This document shows positions 1 to 8,337 of a DNA stretch of 64,000 nt, in pieces (within the stretch, counting starts at the first letter, position 1; the number at the start of each line of letters is the position of its first letter). Both the position numbers and the translations under genes were made by a program. Source of the DNA: WTFY01 sp026713925 (GTDB lineage: Bacteria; Pseudomonadota; Gammaproteobacteria; UBA4575). Below the pieces are notes generated by a model that was not told the origin of the DNA, did not search any database, and worked only from the letters and a program-made list of their open reading frames with translations. The DNA lies in assembly GCA_963662355.1 (NCBI GenBank), contig OY759361.1, positions 1,488,001 to 1,552,000 on the forward strand, given 5' to 3'.

Positions 1-1
1 T

Positions 2-763
2 ACCCATGGACGCCAGGACGCACATCACATACGTGCCCGTCCAAGCCTGATTGCGAAGGTGCGCCTTGCAGATGTCCTGTTCTGTTCCGGTGCAGAGCTC
101 GAGGTCGGCTGGTTGCCGGTACTCATGCAAAGGGGTGCCCGGCGCATCGTACAGCCGGGTCAACCGGGTCATATCATGGCGGCAGACCACGTCGAGATGC
201 TGGATCGCCCTGAAGTCATTGACCGCAGCCTGGGAGACATTCACCCGGACGGGAATCCGCATGTTCATCTCGATCCTCGGAACATCGTCATCCTGGCGGA
301 TGTACTGGCCAGTCGCTTGGAGCGCATTGACCCTTCGCGGTCCGGCGCTTACCGTGAGCGGCTTGCTTCCTTCCAGTCCCGTTGGGCCGATGCCATGACC
401 GGGTGGCAAAAACGGACGGAACGGCTGCGTGGCATGGAGGTAGTCGTCCATCACAAGGCGTGGAGCTACCTGCTGCACTGGTCGGGGCTGGAGCGGGTCG
501 CATCGCTGGAGCGGGTTTCAGGTATTCCCCCGACTGCATCGCATCTTGCGCAGGTTTTCGAGCTTGCACGGAACAGCGGAACGGAGGCCATTATCCGCGC
601 ACCTTTCGAGCCTGTAGATGCCTCGGACTGGCTTTTCGGGAAAACCGCAATCCCGGTGGTGGAGCTTCCCTTTACAGTTGGTGGCCATCCAGAAGTGCGA
701 GATCTCTTCTCCCTGTTCGATGTCACGCTGACATTGCTAGAGGAAATAAAGGATCGACCCTAG
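2..763 (+). CDS. Metal (Zn/Mn) ABC transporter substrate-binding protein, 5' partial
   Basis: Periplasmic metal-binding lipoprotein/solute receptor of the ZnuA/TroA family, which captures Zn2+ or Mn2+ and delivers it to an inner-membrane ABC permease. The frame is open from base 2, so the N-terminus lies outside the window. Visible family features are an early DAHH stretch, a LADVLFCSGAELEVGWLP segment typical of the first lobe, the metal-ligand HPDGNPHVHLDP region near the middle, VVVHHKAWSYLL, and a C-terminal lobe ending near a glutamate-rich helix. The next gene encodes the permease, so this is a transporter operon; the ATPase is not in the window and may lie upstream. Base composition is GC-richer than the genes after 2 kb. 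Family call is firm; the exact metal is not determined. Confidence 0.85.
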   Translation, partial: THGRQDAHHIRARPSLIAKVRLADVLFCSGAELEVGWLPVLMQRGARRIVQPGQPGHIMAADHVEMLDRPEVIDRSLGDIHPDGNPHVHLDPRNIVILADVLASRLERIDPSRSGAYRERLASFQSRWADAMTGWQKRTERLRGMEVVVHHKAWSYLLHWSGLERVASLERVSGIPPTASHLAQVFELARNSGTEAIIRAPFEPVDASDWLFGKTAIPVVELPFTVGGHPEVRDLFSLFDVTLTLLEEIKDRP

Positions 764-800
764 TCTGCTAGATATCCTTGCGCCAGGCCTGGTCGCCGGG

Positions 801-1505
801 TTGATCGTCATGGCAGCGCACGCTCCGCTCGGAATCGAGGTCTTGAAGCGAGGTATCGTGTTTATCGACCTCGCAACGGCGCAGGTTGTGGGGCTTGCCA
901 TTATCCTGCTCGGCATTTGGTTTGATGAGCCAATTTCTATCGTGCGTCAGGGGGTAACTTTCGGCGCCGGCGTCGTGATCGCGCTATTCTTCCGTTGGAT
1001 CGAGCGCCAGTCACCAGACGAGCAGGAAGCGGTTATAGGGAGCAGCTTTATCGTCGCTGCTTCAGCAGGTCTGCTAGTCCTTGCCAACGACCCTCATGGA
1101 GGAGAGGCGCTGAACGAAGTACTCTCCGGCCAGATTCTGTTTATCTCTTGGGGAGACATAGCAACCTTCCTGCCGGTCTATGGCATTTTCGCCATCGCGT
1201 GGTTCATCGCCCCTCGTCTTCGCAGCGGCACAGGCTTCTTTGTCCTGTTCGCTCTTGTCATTACATCCTCCGTTCAATTAGTCGGTGTCTACGTGGTGTT
1301 CGCAAGCCTCATCCTTCCGGCACTTGCCGCACGCGAGGGCAAGAGGTACATCCTTTGGCGTGCCTATATGTGTGGCGCGGTTTCCGTAGTTGCAGCCATC
1401 CTGATATCGGCAGCCGCTGATCTACCCGCTGGTCCCTTTCTCGCGCTATGTTTTGCCGTATCGGCCGCAGCGATACGTTTGCTTTACCGAGCAAAGCGCT
1501 GTTGA
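801..1505 (+). CDS. Metal ABC transporter permease (ZnuB/TroC-like)
   Basis: Integral inner-membrane permease of a metal ABC transporter, partner of the substrate-binding protein just upstream. The protein has multiple hydrophobic helices and the family signature GIEVLKRGIVFIDLATAQVVG near its N-terminus. The start is doubtful. TTG at 801 is the first usual start codon, but the same frame continues upstream and encodes LLDILAPGLVAGL, which resembles the true N-terminus of this family. No ATG, GTG or TTG is available there (only CTG at 765 after a TAA at 747). Either a non-standard start is used or the start codon has been lost. At 234+ residues it is slightly short for the family. No ATPase gene follows; a long non-coding stretch begins after it. 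Confidence 0.75.
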   Translation: MIVMAAHAPLGIEVLKRGIVFIDLATAQVVGLAIILLGIWFDEPISIVRQGVTFGAGVVIALFFRWIERQSPDEQEAVIGSSFIVAASAGLLVLANDPHGGEALNEVLSGQILFISWGDIATFLPVYGIFAIAWFIAPRLRSGTGFFVLFALVITSSVQLVGVYVVFASLILPALAAREGKRYILWRAYMCGAVSVVAAILISAAADLPAGPFLALCFAVSAAAIRLLYRAKRC

Positions 1506-2205
1506 ACTGATGCACTGCAATAGCAACTTTAGACTCAAGTGTGCGGAAGTCAGGATGGCGATAACTGCAATTATTCGGCAATAGTGCCCCATATGCCGTC
1601 TATAAATAGCAAATACCTGCTAGCAGATTAGAATGAATATCTGGCAAATAAAGTCATCGAACATTTTATTTGAACCTAAAGTCTGCCGTTGATGCTTGGG
1701 GTTCATGGATGATCCGGCACTGAAAGTTGTTTTGGGCATTGAAAGCATTGTCAGTACTATCTGCAGCGGTCAGAGGAAGTTTAATTGGTGGTACTGATGA
1801 ATCAAAGTTGGTTGTCACAAGCAGGTTGCATGCAATATACAAGGACAAAAATGGGGAACTTAACTAATAGCGGGATAGCAGTATCCTATAGTTATAATTA
1901 GTATTCGGCAGATACGCACTTTCGGGTTCTTCTTGGGATATGGTCTCAGTTTTCCTTAGAAGCAGATTCGGGGTTGATGGTTCTTAAACAGAAGATAAGA
2001 GGTGAGGGCGAATAACTTTTTGGTTTCAGTATTGTCGGTAATGCGACTGCCTCCTTCGAATCGATGCGGTAGTACCTAGATTAAATTTATTGAGAGAACT
2101 TTTTACCGTGCTGCTGGTGTGTTTCAGTGTACCCTTGTGTTTGCGACTCGCTTTTATCTCCAAAATGAGAGAAATATTGCATGCAAGTCACTAGAGGCAT
2201 TTAAT
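1506..2205. other. 700-bp non-coding stretch at a composition boundary
   Basis: I see no convincing gene here. The only open frames are short and lack ribosome-binding sites. The base composition changes from the GC-rich metal-transporter operon on the left to clearly AT-richer DNA on the right, so this may be an old junction of transferred DNA. No tRNA, terminator with a T-run or long repeat was recognised. Confidence 0.5.
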
Positions 2206-2904
2206 TTACACTGACAAATATTGTCCTGCAAATTCATCGGTTAATTTTTCAATATTCCCTTCTTCTACAATCTGCCCGCTGTCCATGATGGCAAATTGCT
2301 GTGTGACATCACGAATAAAATCCAGGTTTTGCTCAACCAGCAAAATTGAACAATTCCTTTCGGTATGAATTCGTTTAATGATAGTGTCAATTTCTGCAAC
2401 AACAGAAGGTTGCAAACCTTCGGTCGGTTCGTCCATCAATAATAGATTTGGCTCTTGAATAAGTGCGCGAGCGATAGCTAGTTGTTGTTGCTGACCGCCG
2501 CTCAATATGCCGCCTTTACGTTTTTGTATCGGTTCAAGGGCAGGGAAGTACTCGAAAATAAATGCCGGAATTTGATTGCTTCGATTGTTTTTGCCCCGCA
2601 TTGCAATAACTAGGTTTTCGTAAACGCTTATATCAGGGATGATTTCACGCCCCTGTGGAATGTAGCTGATTCCTGCTCTCACATGTTCGTGGGTTTTTTC
2701 TTTGGTCACATCAGCGTCGTTGAAGTGGATTGTGCCAGTCTGCGGGGGATTGATACCGATGATACTTTTGAGCAAGGTAGACTTGCCGACCCCATTACGC
2801 CCCAATACACTTATCATGGCGCCGTCAGGCACACTCAGCGTTACTCCATGTAGGATATGGCTGGTCCCGTAAAAGGTGTCAATACCTTGTACCTCAAGTC
2901 CCAT
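2206..2904 (-). CDS. urtE: ABC transporter ATPase UrtE-like (urea/short-chain amide type)
   Basis: Second ATPase of a branched-chain-amino-acid-type (HAAT family) ABC transporter, LivF/UrtE branch. It energises import of urea or small amides. The protein is 232 residues with Walker A GRNGVGKST (about residue 36), the signature LSGGQQQQ, Walker B LLLMDEP and a switch histidine-equivalent region near LLVEQN. It is the last gene of the minus-strand urtA-B-C-D-E order, and its start overlaps the end of urtD by 11 bp, indicating translational coupling. There is no urease, urea carboxylase or allophanate hydrolase in the window, whereas an aliphatic amidase lies nearby, so acetamide or a similar amide is a more likely substrate than urea. 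The symbol reflects family, not proven substrate. Confidence 0.88.
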   Translation of the reverse strand: MGLEVQGIDTFYGTSHILHGVTLSVPDGAMISVLGRNGVGKSTLLKSIIGINPPQTGTIHFNDADVTKEKTHEHVRAGISYIPQGREIIPDISVYENLVIAMRGKNNRSNQIPAFIFEYFPALEPIQKRKGGILSGGQQQQLAIARALIQEPNLLLMDEPTEGLQPSVVAEIDTIIKRIHTERNCSILLVEQNLDFIRDVTQQFAIMDSGQIVEEGNIEKLTDEFAGQYLSV

Positions 2905-3646
2905 CCAGTACTCCTTTGCCTAGATAGACTGCCTTAACCTCTTGGTTTTCAACCACTTCAGACAAGGGTCCTTCAGCTAATGTTTGTCCTTGTGCCAAGA
3001 CTGTGACATTTTTGGCAATTTGTCGAACTACATCCATATCGTGTTCGACCAGCATGACTGTGTGGTCCAGTGCAATTTTTTCAATCAGTTCTGCTGTTTT
3101 TTCTTTTCCATCCTTTGTCATACCAGTTGTCGGTTCATCTAACAGCAATAATTTCGGTTCGGAAGCAACTAGCATTCCAAGCTCAAGCCATTGTCTTTGT
3201 CCATGACCAAGTGTATCTACACTATCTTCTGCCTTTTCAGCCAGCATTATAAAGTCCAAGATTTCCCAAATCCGGTTGTTATCCTGCTTGGTAACCTTGC
3301 CAAGAAGTGATTTCATCACCTTGCGACGTCCTTTCAAGGACACCATGATATTGTCGTATACGGAAAGGGTTTCATATAAATTTGGTACTTGAAACTTTCT
3401 GCTGACTCCTCTCACAAAAATCTTGTCAGGCGCCATCCCTGTAATGTCTTCTCCATTGAAGATGATCTTTCCTGACTTTGGCTTGTATCGCCCTGTGATC
3501 ATGTCAATGAGTGTAGTTTTTCCTGCACCATTTGGCCCGAGTACTACACGCAATTCATTTTCCTGGATGCTGAAGTCCAGGTTATTCAAGATTGTGTACC
3601 CGCTTACTTTGGTAGTAAGGCTTTTGACTTCCAGTATGTTAGTCAT
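2894..3646 (-). CDS. urtD: ABC transporter ATPase UrtD-like
   Basis: First ATPase of the urea/amide-type ABC importer (LivG/UrtD branch), 250 residues from the ATG at 3646. I chose this start because it begins MTNILEVKSL, right before the ATPase core, and sits 1 nt after the urtC stop codon. An in-frame upstream start at 3691 would lie inside urtC. Walker A GPNGAGKTT, signature LGHGQRQWLELGM (the LGHG variant characteristic of UrtD rather than LSGG), and Walker B LLLLDEP are visible. It overlaps urtE. Role: ATP hydrolysis at the cytoplasmic face to power import. Confidence 0.88.
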   Translation of the reverse strand: MTNILEVKSLTTKVSGYTILNNLDFSIQENELRVVLGPNGAGKTTLIDMITGRYKPKSGKIIFNGEDITGMAPDKIFVRGVSRKFQVPNLYETLSVYDNIMVSLKGRRKVMKSLLGKVTKQDNNRIWEILDFIMLAEKAEDSVDTLGHGQRQWLELGMLVASEPKLLLLDEPTTGMTKDGKEKTAELIEKIALDHTVMLVEHDMDVVRQIAKNVTVLAQGQTLAEGPLSEVVENQEVKAVYLGKGVLDGT

Positions 3647-3647
3647 A

Positions 3648-4709
3648 TCAGTTTGAAATACGTTTCTTCCTAGCAGACCACCATTTCCCAATTGTGCCCA
3701 CTATGCCATCTCGCATGACCAATACTACGAATATGAATAGAGCGCCCATGATCAGTTGCCAGGTCCATGCAAGCTTTCCGCTCAGGAAAAACTCGGAGCC
3801 CTTGACTAGGAAGGCGCCGATAAACGGGCCAATTACTGTTCCCCTGCCTCCTACAGCAGTCCAGATAACACCCTCAATGGAAAATACCGGTCCTGCATCA
3901 AGGAAGGAAATAATGCCATTCCATGCCGCATACATCGCCCCCGCCGTTGCAGCCATGAAACTGGAAACACAAAATACAAAAATGCGATAGTTGGCTACGT
4001 TATATCCCATGAATTCGGCACGGGTATCATTGTCTCGAATGGATTTCAGGATCGTCCCGATGCGGGAATGAGTAAGAATGCGTCCGATGATAAAAAATAT
4101 GATCGTTACGACCAGAATAAGCCACAGCACATTTATTTGTGCATGAGTTCCATAATCGGTAATGCCGTTAAACCCTCCTGTATAAGCTTGATATTCAATG
4201 ATTGCCTCTTGAAGTATCAAGGATTCAGCCAGCGTGATAACCGCACAGTACACACCGTAGATGTGTCGCTTAAACGTGATGACACCGAAGATGAAGGCAA
4301 GCAGAGTGGCAAAGAACAAACCAGCTATGATGGCAAAAGGCAGGTTTTGTAGTGGGACCATAAAGCCCGGCAACTCGGTAAGCCCATTCCACTCCATAAA
4401 GTCTGGTATGGTTCCTCCATATCTGGTGGGATTTACCGCAGCGTAGTTAATTTTTAAAGACAGTGCAGTAAAATATGCACCAATACCAAAATAAACGCCT
4501 TGCCCCAGACTTAAAATTCCTGCGAAACCCCAGATCAAATCTATGCTCAACGCAAAAATCGAAAAACACAAGAATTTTCCCAGCAACGAAGTGACATACG
4601 CGGCCCCATAAATTGGGTAAGTGGCAATTGCCAAGACGATACCGACCGCTGCAATAACTGCCCATAAGGGAAACATAGGAGCTTTGTATACTTGCCGATT
4701 TTGCACCAT
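3648..4709 (-). CDS. urtC: ABC transporter permease UrtC-like
   Basis: Inner-membrane permease of the LivM/UrtC branch, 353 residues with about eight to ten hydrophobic segments. The conserved LSLGQGVYFGIGAYF motif near residue 66 and the cytoplasmic loop IRDNDTRAEFMGYNV are typical of this branch. It lies between urtB (28-bp gap) and urtD (1-bp gap) on the same strand, so the genes form one operon. With UrtB it forms the transmembrane channel for urea or short-chain amides. Confidence 0.87.
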   Translation of the reverse strand: MVQNRQVYKAPMFPLWAVIAAVGIVLAIATYPIYGAAYVTSLLGKFLCFSIFALSIDLIWGFAGILSLGQGVYFGIGAYFTALSLKINYAAVNPTRYGGTIPDFMEWNGLTELPGFMVPLQNLPFAIIAGLFFATLLAFIFGVITFKRHIYGVYCAVITLAESLILQEAIIEYQAYTGGFNGITDYGTHAQINVLWLILVVTIIFFIIGRILTHSRIGTILKSIRDNDTRAEFMGYNVANYRIFVFCVSSFMAATAGAMYAAWNGIISFLDAGPVFSIEGVIWTAVGGRGTVIGPFIGAFLVKGSEFFLSGKLAWTWQLIMGALFIFVVLVMRDGIVGTIGKWWSARKKRISN

Positions 4710-4737
4710 GCGTAGCTACTCCTTAATATGTGCTCAT

Positions 4738-5607
4738 TTATGTTCTTTCGTGATACCCAAACAAACCTTTTGGGAATACACGTATGGCAAGTACGATGAA
4801 AATAAAAACTAAAAGTTTTCCAATAACGCTGTTGTATATGAAGGACAGGATTGTTTCTGCCTCACCGATGAGTCCGGAGCCTGCTACAACACCCCAGAGA
4901 CTACCTACACCACCCAGAACCAGCACCATAAACGAATCGACTGCATAGGGAAATCCCATCGTGGTGGAGACAGACTTGATCGGGGCCAGGACTGCACCAG
5001 CAACCCCTGCTAGGCCAGACCCGAATGCAAATATAATCATATCTACTTTTGCAGTATCAATCCCCAGGCATCCAGCCATCGTTCGGTTTCTGCGAACTGC
5101 CCTTACTTTAAGCCCCAAGTCACTTCTGAACAAAACGAAATAGGTGATGATCATGATTATGATTGCTATGACGATAAGGAATAATCGATACCACGGGAAA
5201 GGCAGTAATCCAATGGTTCGAAATCCACCATCGAGGATTTTAGGTGCCCCTACATAGTAGAGTTCAGGCCCAAATATGAGTTTCATGACGACCTGCAAGA
5301 TAATTCCTACTCCCCAAGTGGCCAGTAATGTCTCCAAAGGCCGGTCATAAATCCATTGAATGATACTTCTTTCTACAACCAGTCCCAGCAAGGCAACTAC
5401 AAGGAATGCAACGGGAATTGCGATAAACGTATTGCCTCCCAACTGACCAACAACAGCGGCGGTATAAGCCCCTACCATGATGAACTCACCATGTGCCATG
5501 TTGATGACGCCAGCAACTCCAAAGATGACTGCTAGTCCTACAGCTGCAATCATCAGAATTGCCACTACGCTGAACCCGTTTAGAAATTGAGTGATGATTG
5601 ATTCCAT
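4738..5607 (-). CDS. urtB: ABC transporter permease UrtB-like
   Basis: Inner-membrane permease of the LivH/UrtB branch, 289 residues. Conserved segments include VINMAHGEFIMVGAYTA and, in the cytoplasmic coupling loop, LKVRAVRRNRTMAGCLGID, followed by GVGSLWGVVAGS. It carries no long N-terminal periplasmic extension of the kind found in many urea-system UrtB proteins. That is compatible with the amide-type branch, as in the Fmd transporter family, but does not prove it. A 135-bp gap containing a strong hairpin separates it from urtA upstream. Confidence 0.86.
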   Translation of the reverse strand: MESIITQFLNGFSVVAILMIAAVGLAVIFGVAGVINMAHGEFIMVGAYTAAVVGQLGGNTFIAIPVAFLVVALLGLVVERSIIQWIYDRPLETLLATWGVGIILQVVMKLIFGPELYYVGAPKILDGGFRTIGLLPFPWYRLFLIVIAIIIMIITYFVLFRSDLGLKVRAVRRNRTMAGCLGIDTAKVDMIIFAFGSGLAGVAGAVLAPIKSVSTTMGFPYAVDSFMVLVLGGVGSLWGVVAGSGLIGEAETILSFIYNSVIGKLLVFIFIVLAIRVFPKGLFGYHERT

Positions 5608-5701
5608 GCCGAGTACTAAGGTTTACCTTAAATTGTCCCTGCGCGTAAAAATAATTATTATTAGAGCCTTGTACAGAATACGCCGTTCAGCACATACAAT
5701 G

Positions 5702-5728
5702 CAGGTGGCTGCATGGTACAGCCACCTG
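5702..5728 (-). repeat. Intercistronic stem-loop between urtA and urtB
   Basis: CAGGTGGCTG (5702-5711) and CAGCCACCTG (5719-5728) form a perfect 10-bp stem with a 7-nt loop. It lies just past the urtA stop codon and has no T-run on the transcribed (minus) strand, so it is not a classic terminator. Such hairpins after a binding-protein gene commonly protect the upstream message and raise the binding protein above the permeases. That role is inferred here. Confidence 0.7.
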
Positions 5729-5742
5729 TTGCAAAGCTAAGG

Positions 5743-7047
5743 TCAGCTTAGCTCGAATGTACCGGACCGGTCCTTACTGTCAGATTTCAGGCGCTCTAGC
5801 ACACTTGGGTTGGTAAAGTCGCAATCCTTGTTCGGGTATAGCAAGTCAACCCAAGGGTCGGGGCGTACCCAGTCATCACGTTGCCAAACGATGTCGAACT
5901 GGCCAGTCTCGTTAGCACGCCCAATCTTCGGCCATAGCCAAGTGTGATGGTTCTTTTCATCAATCTTGACTTTGCCTCCTGGCGCCATGTATTCCTGACC
6001 AGGCAAGCCTTCATAGATCAGTGCATCAGCCTCGGTAGATCCAGCTTTCTCAAGGGCTTGGGCAAGCATGTGTGTTTGGAAATATGCCGCTTCCATAACT
6101 GCGTTGGTCACTTCATTTTTGCCAAATTTTGCTTTGTAGGATTCTACAAACTTTTTATTTTCCGGCGTGTCCACAGATTGGAAATAATTGAATGAAGTCA
6201 AATGACCCAGGGCATTTTCTGGGCCCATCGCAGCGGTTTCTTGCTCAGTAGTAATAGGGGTACCAATGATGATGTCATCAGCTGTAATACCAAATTGACG
6301 GAATTGCTTGTAGAACGCTACAACTGAGTCACCTACTAGGTCAGAGAAAACCACGTCCGGTCTCTTAGAAGCAATTTTATTGATGTTGGTAGAGAATTCA
6401 GTATGTCCAAGTGGTGCATACTCTTCTCCAACATCCTCGCCTCCATGAGCTTTGAGGAGAGCTTTCACCTCGCGGTTGGTTTCTTTAGGGTAGATGTAGT
6501 TAGAACCAATCATGTAGAATTTCGGGCCAACATTTTCGATAAGCCAAGGCACGAAATCGTCCAACTGTTGGTTTGGCACACAACCAGTATAGAAACAGTT
6601 TTTGCTACATTCCTGTGCCTCGTACAAGGTGGGATAAAGCAAAACATTGTTATGCTGCTCGAACACAGGCAATACAGACTGGCGGCTTGCTGAAGTGTAG
6701 CATCCCAGTACAGCTACTACTTTGTCTTCCAGAATCAGCTTTTTCGCTTTTTCTGCAAATACTTGCACCAAAGACTGAGGGTCTTCAATCACTGGCTCGA
6801 TCATTTTGCCCATGACCCCGCCTGCCGCATTGATTTCGTCTATTGCCAGCAATTCTGCATTGTGGAGAGAGCGTTCAATAATGGCAATTGTCCCGCTCAG
6901 TGAATGAAGTATGCCGACTTTAATTGTGTCCCCTTCTGCAGCGTGCGCATATCTCTTGACGAAGAAGTATGGAAAGTCTGTTATCGTGGCTGCGGCGGCT
7001 GTTCCTGCTGCCACAGCAGAGTTTTTCAGAAATTTACGTCGATTCAT
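5743..7047 (-). CDS. urtA: Periplasmic urea/short-chain amide-binding protein, UrtA/FmdD-like
   Basis: Solute-binding protein of the importer, 434 residues. The N-terminus MNRRKFLKNSAV is a twin-arginine (Tat) signal followed by a hydrophobic stretch and a likely cleavage after AHA, so it is exported folded. The mature part begins with IKVGILHSLSGTIAI, and has VVAVLGCYTSASRQSVLPV and NYIYPKETNREV, all standard for the UrtA/FmdD/AmiC-like periplasmic-binding family. The start is supported by AGGAGG seven bases upstream. It is the first gene of the minus-strand transporter operon, transcribed away from the tubulin/amidase cluster. In this context I favour a small amide (acetamide, formamide) as ligand; urea remains possible. 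Confidence 0.86.
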   Translation of the reverse strand: MNRRKFLKNSAVAAGTAAAATITDFPYFFVKRYAHAAEGDTIKVGILHSLSGTIAIIERSLHNAELLAIDEINAAGGVMGKMIEPVIEDPQSLVQVFAEKAKKLILEDKVVAVLGCYTSASRQSVLPVFEQHNNVLLYPTLYEAQECSKNCFYTGCVPNQQLDDFVPWLIENVGPKFYMIGSNYIYPKETNREVKALLKAHGGEDVGEEYAPLGHTEFSTNINKIASKRPDVVFSDLVGDSVVAFYKQFRQFGITADDIIIGTPITTEQETAAMGPENALGHLTSFNYFQSVDTPENKKFVESYKAKFGKNEVTNAVMEAAYFQTHMLAQALEKAGSTEADALIYEGLPGQEYMAPGGKVKIDEKNHHTWLWPKIGRANETGQFDIVWQRDDWVRPDPWVDLLYPNKDCDFTNPSVLERLKSDSKDRSGTFELS

Positions 7048-7761
7048 TAAAAGCCTCCTGGTAAATAGGCAAGGATCTGATTTTATTATCTATTACATGT
7101 TTTCTATGCGATGATTCTCCACACGAAATGGCTTTATAAAGTTTTTTAAGGCGCACATGCATAATTCAGACACCCGAGCGTTTTGGACTCCCTCAAATTT
7201 ATTCTTTACTTCTAGGGAATTTTGCTATGTAAGCATATGGAATTATTCACTAAATCTGGCGTCTGTCAAGAAGTTTGTACGGGATCATACTTGTGGTTAT
7301 TGCGGGTCGGAATAAGCTTGTCTAGCTGCATTGAACAGAATCATGTAGCTAAGGCCAACTTTTCCCCTTTGATTAAGGTCGTGCTGTGGACAGTTTCATG
7401 CAAGTATATTGCTTCTCAACTACAGCAATCGTAGGCTGCTCACCATACCCAACCTGGGTGTCATCAGCTAGCATTCTGAAGTTAATGTTTGGATAGACTC
7501 AAACAGCTAGCCTTGAAATTGAAGAGGTCTGTGGAGTGTGCAGGGAATTAAGATGTCAATTGTACTGACACGCACTATCGAGAAACGACAAAAAAACCAC
7601 AGGATGAATAATGCCTGCTAGAAACTTCAGCAAGTCATCAATGCGCAAGGTTTCATGTAAAACTCTCGACTTGCTGCTTACAGCAATATGAAATTTGTCT
7701 GGCAAGATTATCGCGAGACGTTTTACACATAATTGAAAACAGAAATTATAGGGGTGAGCAC
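7048..7761. other. Divergent intergenic region between urtA and the plus-strand cluster
   Basis: About 700 bp that must hold the urtA promoter (reading left) and probably a promoter for the plus-strand genes. The only longer open frame (7222-7434) has poor composition and no ribosome-binding site, and I reject it. I looked for a sigma-54 type -24/-12 element and did not find a good match on either strand. Confidence 0.45.
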
Positions 7762-8055
7762 ATGTATATCAGTAGTGAGATTACCAATGTGTCTGTTCAG
7801 TGGACAGTAATTTGTTGCCATGAATATCAGCGAATATCGCGCACGAAGTGGCGGATTGATTTTCATTATAAGTGTGGTGCCGAAATGACACTCGAAGACA
7901 TATCCGATGACATGATTCAATGCCTGATTCTTGGGGCAGTCAACAGCAAGAAGGAGATGCAAATTAACTTTGGGAAACTGGTTATAGACACCGATTCAGT
8001 TGAGTTGCCAATTTCTGAATGGAGGGAACTGCAGTCTTTAATTCTTGATGAGTAG
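7762..8055 (+). CDS. Hypothetical protein (97 aa) ahead of the tubulin-like cluster
   Basis: Small soluble protein of unknown function. It begins MYISSEITNVSVQWTV and has an acidic helical stretch MTLEDISDDMIQCLILGAVN in the middle. A GGGGTG purine-rich sequence lies about 7 bases before the ATG and may serve as ribosome-binding site. The frame is plausible in composition, but I recognise no domain or catalytic motif. It is separated by 280 bp from the first tubulin-like gene, so membership of that operon is uncertain. Confidence 0.5.
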   Translation: MYISSEITNVSVQWTVICCHEYQRISRTKWRIDFHYKCGAEMTLEDISDDMIQCLILGAVNSKKEMQINFGKLVIDTDSVELPISEWRELQSLILDE

Positions 8056-8337
8056 TTTCAAACCAGACCTCATTCTGTAACAATTTTTTAACAGTAAACA
8101 TTTACGATGGTGATAGTTTCTATTATTATTGGTTATGGAGCCTCTTGGCTCACCTGGCAAATAGATAATCAAAGTACATTCATGAAATTATCATAGAAAT
8201 GAATTATGGAAATGAAAACTGGGTTATGTTATAGCGCGGGCCCGCAAAACATGTTACTCTCCTTTCCCCATTCGCCATATGTGGTCCCTGAACAGGTTCA
8301 GGCTTTCATGTAAGCGAGTGCAAAGGAGACGATAATA

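Noticed and set aside
2206..7047. Urea uptake system linked to urea degradation
   Set aside because: No urease, urea carboxylase or allophanate hydrolase is present, while an aliphatic amidase is; substrate left open with amide preferred.
7222..7434. 70-codon frame between urtA and the tubulin cluster
   Set aside because: No ribosome-binding site and an irregular composition rich in Cys and Ser; it looks like chance.
7048..8337. Sigma-54 promoter for nitrogen control of the amide cluster
   Set aside because: I scanned for TGGCAC-N5-TTGCA-like sequences on both strands and found no good match.
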